This document shows, in pieces, positions 60,446 to 64,000 of a stretch of 64,000 nt of DNA. The position numbers and the translations under genes are program-made. Position 1 is the stretch's first letter. Each line of letters opens with the position of its first letter. This stretch comes from Gramella sp. Hel_I_59 (GTDB lineage Bacteria; Bacteroidota; Bacteroidia; Flavobacteriales; Flavobacteriaceae): contig NZ_VFME01000001.1 of the NCBI RefSeq assembly GCF_006714895.1, positions 496,001 through 560,000 on the forward strand. Reading direction: 5' to 3'. The notes beneath the pieces are model-generated. The model ran no database searches, was not told the origin of the DNA, and saw only the letters and a program-made list of their open reading frames with translations.

Positions 60446-60628
60446 ATGTACGAACATTTCTTTCAATGTCCTTACTGCTGGGAAGAAGTCTCTGTACTTC
60501 TGGATCCTTCTGTGCGAAAACAAACTTATATCGAGGATTGCGAGACCTGTTGCAACCCTATAGAGTTTCATGTAGAATTTGAATCGAACGAACTGCAGAT
60601 GTTCGAAGCTCAGCCAATTGAGCAATAA
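60446..60628 (+). CDS. CPXCG-motif cysteine-rich protein
   Basis: A 60-residue protein with two Cys pairs (FFQCPYCWEEVSVLLD and DCETCCNPIEFHVE) and an acidic tail, typical of the small CPXCG family expected to bind zinc. It starts two bases after the TolC gene. Function is unknown, and a link with efflux is not established. Confidence 0.87.
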   Translation: MYEHFFQCPYCWEEVSVLLDPSVRKQTYIEDCETCCNPIEFHVEFESNELQMFEAQPIEQ

Positions 60629-60696
60629 AACCTCTTCGCTTAACAAAACCGAAGTCATTTTAATCTATCTTAGTAGCTAACCCTACACCATCAACC

Positions 60697-61050
60697 ATGT
60701 TAGCAACTTTCGATCTTCCAGGTCATGTGATCGGAATTATTATCAACTCAGATCTTACAGATGAGGTTTTAGACGATGTAATTCTAGAGATCAAAGCTCG
60801 TTTTGATCAATACGATAAGGTCAATGTTTATTTAGAGCTTGAAAAAGGTCATGAAATTAGTTTTAATGCACTTCTAAAAGGAATAAAATTTAAATATTCC
60901 AACGCAGATCTTTTCGGTAAAATAGCTATCGTGACAGATAGTTCGTGGTTCCAAAATGCTGTGAATGTGAGTGATATATTTCTGAATGTAGAGGTGAGGA
61001 CTTATGATGTCAAAGATAGGCTGGATAGTCTCCAATGGATTTCAATATAA
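60697..61050 (+). CDS. SpoIIAA-like (STAS/CRAL-TRIO-like) protein
   Basis: A 117-residue cytosolic protein. LPGHVIGIIINSDLTDEVLDDVILEIKARFDQYDKVNVYLEL and KIAIVTDSSWFQNAVNVSDIF match the SpoIIAA-like family (DUF3478) in length and layout. No phosphoacceptor serine of the true anti-anti-sigma class can be asserted. Function is unknown. Confidence 0.78.
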   Translation: MLATFDLPGHVIGIIINSDLTDEVLDDVILEIKARFDQYDKVNVYLELEKGHEISFNALLKGIKFKYSNADLFGKIAIVTDSSWFQNAVNVSDIFLNVEVRTYDVKDRLDSLQWISI

Positions 61051-61064
61051 TTTTTAAAAAAAGT

Positions 61065-61096
61065 TTGGTTAGAAACTAAAAAACGTCTTATATTTG
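61065..61096 (+). promoter_or_regulatory. Promoter of tRNA-fMet
   Basis: TTG at 61065-61067, a 21-base gap, then TATATTTG at 61089-61096. The layout is nearly the same as at tRNA-Asp. Confidence 0.85.
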
Positions 61097-61107
61097 CCGT
61101 CCAATAG

Positions 61108-61180
<73 letters not shown>

Positions 61181-61191
61181 CTAGCAAAGAC

Positions 61192-61222
61192 AAGGCTTCA
61201 CAGAAATGTGGAGCCTTTTTTT
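61192..61222 (+). terminator. Terminator of tRNA-fMet
   Basis: AGGCTTCACA pairs with TGTGGAGCCT with one wobble, followed by seven T. Confidence 0.9.
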
Positions 61223-61594
61223 ATGGTGTGGGTACAACATAGGTACAACATTTCAAGGTTTCTCTTACCCACTTCAAATTGATACGTTTCTATATCAAAT
61301 GCTAATACATTCTATTTTTCTAATCTAATTTTAATAAGATTTGGATTTCATAGTCCACTCAACCCATTGCAATGCATTTGGCGAAAAGTTATATTCAGGA
61401 AAAAAAGCGTACTTACAAAATTCTTAGACACAACTTCAAAGCTTCCGATTTTTATTGAGTTAATCCTGAATTAAAAACGCAGAACACTTCATTTCTAATC
61501 TACCTCTTTTAAGTTAAGTCCGCTTTTAATAATTCTTCAAGCAACAACTTTAGTTGATATCCTAATAAAAGTTTAAATTAACCATTTCCAATAA
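61223..61594. other. Gene-free AT-rich stretch between tRNA-fMet and the AbiE locus
   Basis: About 370 bases without a credible gene. A ten-base direct repeat GGTACAACAT occurs at 61231 and 61242, just behind the tRNA terminator, and CATTGCAATG is palindromic near 61366. It could be the left junction of an inserted element using the tRNA end as target, but no integrase is visible in the window. Confidence 0.45.
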
Positions 61595-61660
61595 TTACCA
61601 CTTCATCTGCATAGTGGCAAATATTAGATTTCAAATATTTACCACTATTTTGTATATTTG
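61595..61660 (+). promoter_or_regulatory. Promoter and inverted-repeat operator of the AbiE operon
   Basis: Three half-sites of one motif surround the promoter: TTACCAC at 61595, AGTGGCAAATATT at 61613 and AAATATTTACCACT at 61633. The last two form an inverted repeat with 12 of 14 positions matching. The -7 box TATATTTG follows at 61653-61660. AbiEi antitoxins of known systems bind paired inverted repeats to repress their own operon, so this is the expected operator. Confidence 0.65.
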
Positions 61661-61682
61661 GCAAAGTTTTAATACGACAGTT

Positions 61683-62450
61683 ATGCCAAAAGTAATAGAA
61701 AATAGGCTTATAGAAGCATTTAAAGGACGTAGTTCGTTTGATAGGGACGAGCTATTTCAGTTCTATTCGGACTATGAGCCAGACTTGAAGGAAAGCACTT
61801 TTAGTTGGCGAATATATGACTTGAAGAAAAAGGATATTATCAAGACTATTGGACGTGGACTTTACGTGATTTCCTATAAACCGAAATACAAACCTAACCT
61901 AAGTGAAATTACGCTGAAACTAGTTAGGAAAACAAATGATAGATATACGGATATCACATATTGTGTTTGGGAAAATCAATGGCTTAACGAATTTACACAG
62001 CACCAAACATCCAATCAAATGATTATTGTGGAAGTGGAAAAGGAATTTACAGAATCACTTTATTATTATCTCAATGATTCTTTGCGAATGGATTTTTTCT
62101 TGAATCCAGGTGAAAAGGAAATAGAGTTTTACATTTCAGAAAGTACAGTACCAGTAGTTATAAAGCGTCTTGTCACAAGGGCGCCAATAAGTAAGCTGAG
62201 AGACAAAAAAAATACAGTTCCTGTCGCCACACTTGAAAAGATAATGGTGGACTTGTTTGCTGATGAAAACCTGTTTCATTTTTACCAAGGTTCTGAACTT
62301 ATCAATATCTATGAACAGATACTAGAACGATACAGTATTAATTTCACAAAACTCTTTAGTTATGCGAAAAGGCGTAAAAAAGAGCTAGAAATAAAACAAT
62401 TTATGAATAACCACATACCGAATATTTTAGAGGACATCATCAATGATTGA
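61683..62450 (+). CDS. AbiEi-like antitoxin (DUF6577-type, winged helix)
   Basis: About 255 residues. I start at the ATG at 61683, after the promoter, rather than at 61614. The first ~70 residues are a winged-helix domain (ENRLIEAFKGRSSFDRDELFQFYSD, STFSWRIYDLKKKDIIKTIGRGLYVIS). The rest resembles the AbiEi C-terminal part (YTDITYCVWENQWLNEFTQHQ, KNTVPVATLEKIMVDLF). In AbiE systems this protein represses the operon and counteracts the toxin. It overlaps the toxin gene by eight bases. Composition is more AT-rich than in most of the window, in keeping with transfer. Confidence 0.8.
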   Translation: MPKVIENRLIEAFKGRSSFDRDELFQFYSDYEPDLKESTFSWRIYDLKKKDIIKTIGRGLYVISYKPKYKPNLSEITLKLVRKTNDRYTDITYCVWENQWLNEFTQHQTSNQMIIVEVEKEFTESLYYYLNDSLRMDFFLNPGEKEIEFYISESTVPVVIKRLVTRAPISKLRDKKNTVPVATLEKIMVDLFADENLFHFYQGSELINIYEQILERYSINFTKLFSYAKRRKKELEIKQFMNNHIPNILEDIIND

Positions 62451-63552
62451 AAAAGTAAGTTTTACAAAAGAATGGCTGGATGACTTCCGGACAAAAAAAG
62501 AGCATAAAAGTATTAATGTGACCATATTAGAAAAAATGGTTCACGCCCTTTCCTTGTTAGAGCATCTAAAGTTAGCAGGACTTGATTTTGTCTTTAAAGG
62601 CGGTACATCACTCGTACTTTTACTTAGAGAAGGCAATCGGTTTTCAATAGATATCGATATAATTTCGAGTGTAGAGCGTGAACCACTGGAAACGATCCTT
62701 GATGCTGTTGTTGCCAATTCACATTTTAAAAGCCACACTTTAAACGAGCGACGCAGTTATAAAGAAGGCGTCCCAAAGGCACATTATACTTTTGAATTTG
62801 ATTCGGTTTATAACCCGAACGTTCCTGGAACGATTCTGCTAGATATTCTTTTTGACAGCGCACACTATCCAGAGCTTATAGAGTCTGCAGTTGATATTTC
62901 TTGGATATCAGTTGTTGAGCCTATAACTTCAATTACCACGCCTTCCGTAAATGCAATATGTGGCGACAAGCTTACTGCATTTGCGCCAGAAACAGTCGGT
63001 ATTCCATATTACAAGGGCGATGGATTGTTTACAATGGAAATTTGTAAGCAATTGTTCGATTTAGGCAAGTTGTTCGAGGATATTACAGATATGAAAATAG
63101 TTAAAGCTAGTTTTTCCGCTTTCGCGAAAGCGGAACTATCATATCGGAGTTCTAACGAAGAGTTCAACAAAAGAAATCTAACTGAAACAGATGTGCTTTT
63201 GGATGCCATAAATACGTGTGCCATTATCGCTAAGAGGGAACGTAACCCAACAGCAGACTCAAAAAAGAAGTTTGCCGATTTGAATTCGGGTATACGAAGT
63301 TTCGGTAGCTCGTTTTTAATGGCAGGAAATTTCAGAATAGAAGAAGCACTTGCAGCTTCGGCCAGAGTAGCTTATTTAAACGCTATTTTGTTACAAGATA
63401 AGATAACAGAAATCGAGTACTACGAAGAACAAGACATAAGCGAGCTTAATATTGAAAACTCAGATTGGGCGTTTATAAATAAACTAAAAAGACAGCCAGA
63501 TAAATCAATATTTTATTATTGGTTTAAGGCTGTGGAATTAATAGCTGAATAA
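62443..63552 (+). CDS. AbiEii/AbiGii-family nucleotidyltransferase toxin
   Basis: A 369-residue protein of the DUF1814 nucleotidyltransferase family. The catalytic core has GGTS at 53-56 (FVFKGGTSLVLLL) and SIDID at 68-72, the acidic metal-binding pair, followed by a conserved central region (CGDKLTAFAPETVG) that includes the family lysine. AbiEii toxins act as GTP- or nucleotide-dependent transferases that stop growth on phage infection. A 22-bp perfect palindrome lies inside the gene at 63114-63135, encoding AFAKAE. The next gene starts one base after its stop. Confidence 0.87.
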   Translation: MIEKVSFTKEWLDDFRTKKEHKSINVTILEKMVHALSLLEHLKLAGLDFVFKGGTSLVLLLREGNRFSIDIDIISSVEREPLETILDAVVANSHFKSHTLNERRSYKEGVPKAHYTFEFDSVYNPNVPGTILLDILFDSAHYPELIESAVDISWISVVEPITSITTPSVNAICGDKLTAFAPETVGIPYYKGDGLFTMEICKQLFDLGKLFEDITDMKIVKASFSAFAKAELSYRSSNEEFNKRNLTETDVLLDAINTCAIIAKRERNPTADSKKKFADLNSGIRSFGSSFLMAGNFRIEEALAASARVAYLNAILLQDKITEIEYYEEQDISELNIENSDWAFINKLKRQPDKSIFYYWFKAVELIAE

Positions 63553-63553
63553 T

Positions 63554-64000
63554 ATGGAGTTGAAAAATATTGTGGAAATATGCGTCGCAATTGATATTGC
63601 TATTCTGGGTATTGCCTACCCAATCATTATTGATAAAATTTCAAACATAGGACATAAATTTTCATCAAATTACTTAGCCAATGCTTTTGAAAATGAATTC
63701 CCACAGACTAAGTTCTTAGGGCGTTTACCAGGTAGGTCAAGAAGAATAACAATTTTCGAATGGGTTCTATTCTTCACTATTGGTTCCTTCATTTTACTAA
63801 TCCTGAATTTAAAACCTCTTTTTTGGGAAGACGTATATGTAATGCAGAACTCTGCCAAACTTTTAGTTCTGCTATTGACATTTGTCTTAGTAATCATATT
63901 TATAATTTGGCTCGATAAAGTTTCTTTGTATAACGGTAAATCTACTCGTATTCTCACTTACATTATTTCCAAATACAAAGATTTTGATGAGCCTGACGAG
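63554..64000 (+). CDS. Membrane protein downstream of the AbiE pair (cut by window edge)
   Basis: An open frame from ATG at 63554 runs without a stop to the window end (149 codons). It has hydrophobic segments near residues 5-27 (IVEICVAIDIAILGIAYPII), 70-90 (WVLFFTIGSFILLILNL) and 103-123 (KLLVLLLTFVLVIIFIIW), with a basic loop PGRSRRITIFEW between the first two. It starts one base after the toxin stop, so it is almost surely co-transcribed. I recognise no family. It may be an accessory of the defence locus or an unrelated cargo gene. A minus-strand open frame at 63670-63957 is its shadow. Confidence 0.75.
   Translation, partial: MELKNIVEICVAIDIAILGIAYPIIIDKISNIGHKFSSNYLANAFENEFPQTKFLGRLPGRSRRITIFEWVLFFTIGSFILLILNLKPLFWEDVYVMQNSAKLLVLLLTFVLVIIFIIWLDKVSLYNGKSTRILTYIISKYKDFDEPDE

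Noticed and set aside
61223..61594. Remnant integrase gene behind tRNA-fMet
   Set aside because: No frame with tyrosine or serine recombinase motifs on either strand; only a short direct repeat is visible.
63670..63957. Minus-strand 95-residue frame at the right edge
   Set aside because: It lies opposite the long open plus-strand membrane-protein frame that continues from the AbiE operon, and resembles no family.

Overview
The window reads as a chromosomal segment of a marine-type member of the Flavobacteriaceae. Four things point there: a complete gldKLMN block for gliding and type IX secretion; Bacteroidota-type promoters (TAnnTTTG -7 boxes, some with a TTG -33 element 19-22 bases upstream) before many genes and both tRNAs; few Shine-Dalgarno sequences; and Bacteroidota-specific families (DUF4301, DUF3127, DUF3098, bacterial GGGP synthase, DnaE with a fused exonuclease). 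Protein-level impression places it near Gramella/Christiangramia, but this is an inference from memory, not a search. I see no rRNA, CRISPR array, IS element or integrase.

Layout. 0-1.6 kb: start of ahcY (minus), then phosphopantetheinyl transferase and GGGP synthase. 1.6-2.0 kb: an intergenic stretch with three ~100-bp imperfect repeats. 2.0-5.4 kb: an overlapping five-gene run (thiamine-binding protein, PnuC-type transporter, NadR-like kinase, DUF4301, ArfB-like hydrolase). 5.8-10.2 kb: small secreted protein, a structured intergenic element, and a sigma-54 response regulator convergent with a large hybrid histidine kinase. 10.3-12.9 kb: a TPP riboswitch with a terminator platform, controlling a TonB-dependent receptor. 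13-18.3 kb: Rieske-like lipoprotein, greA, HIT protein, thioesterase, histidine kinase, flavin reductase, DUF3127, aat. 18.3-22.3 kb (minus): ftsX-DUF3098-uppP-truB-TonB-like-tag. 22.4-29.4 kb: ketopantoate reductase, leuS, ald, rimM, rpsP, four-helix protein. 29.6-35.7 kb: dnaE, trxA, DUF58, tRNA-Asp. 35.7-36.7 kb: a gene-poor kilobase with a duplicated ~140-bp hairpin/terminator element and an unannotated 49-residue membrane protein. 36.7-42.6 kb: GAF histidine kinase, DsbD, SDR, beta-rich lipoprotein. 42.7-51.1 kb: topA, an arginase-fold protein lacking its metal ligands, and gldKLMN. 51.2-61.0 kb: FAD oxidoreductase, DUF983, ABC-F ATPase, an RND efflux operon (adaptor-pump-TolC), CPXCG protein, SpoIIAA-like protein. 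61.1-64.0 kb: tRNA-fMet, then a gene-free AT-rich stretch leading into an AbiEi/AbiEii-type toxin-antitoxin pair with an inverted-repeat operator and a third membrane-protein gene cut by the window edge. This right end looks like the start of a tRNA-associated accessory region.

Most of the window is conserved housekeeping DNA. The points most worth following are the duplicated element after tRNA-Asp, the AbiE locus with its membrane-protein partner, the cloverleaf-like element after dnaE, the arginase pseudoenzyme beside the type IX secretion genes, and the SSB-like C-terminal tip of the DUF3127 protein. Structures and promoters were found by eye; no folding or database search was run.
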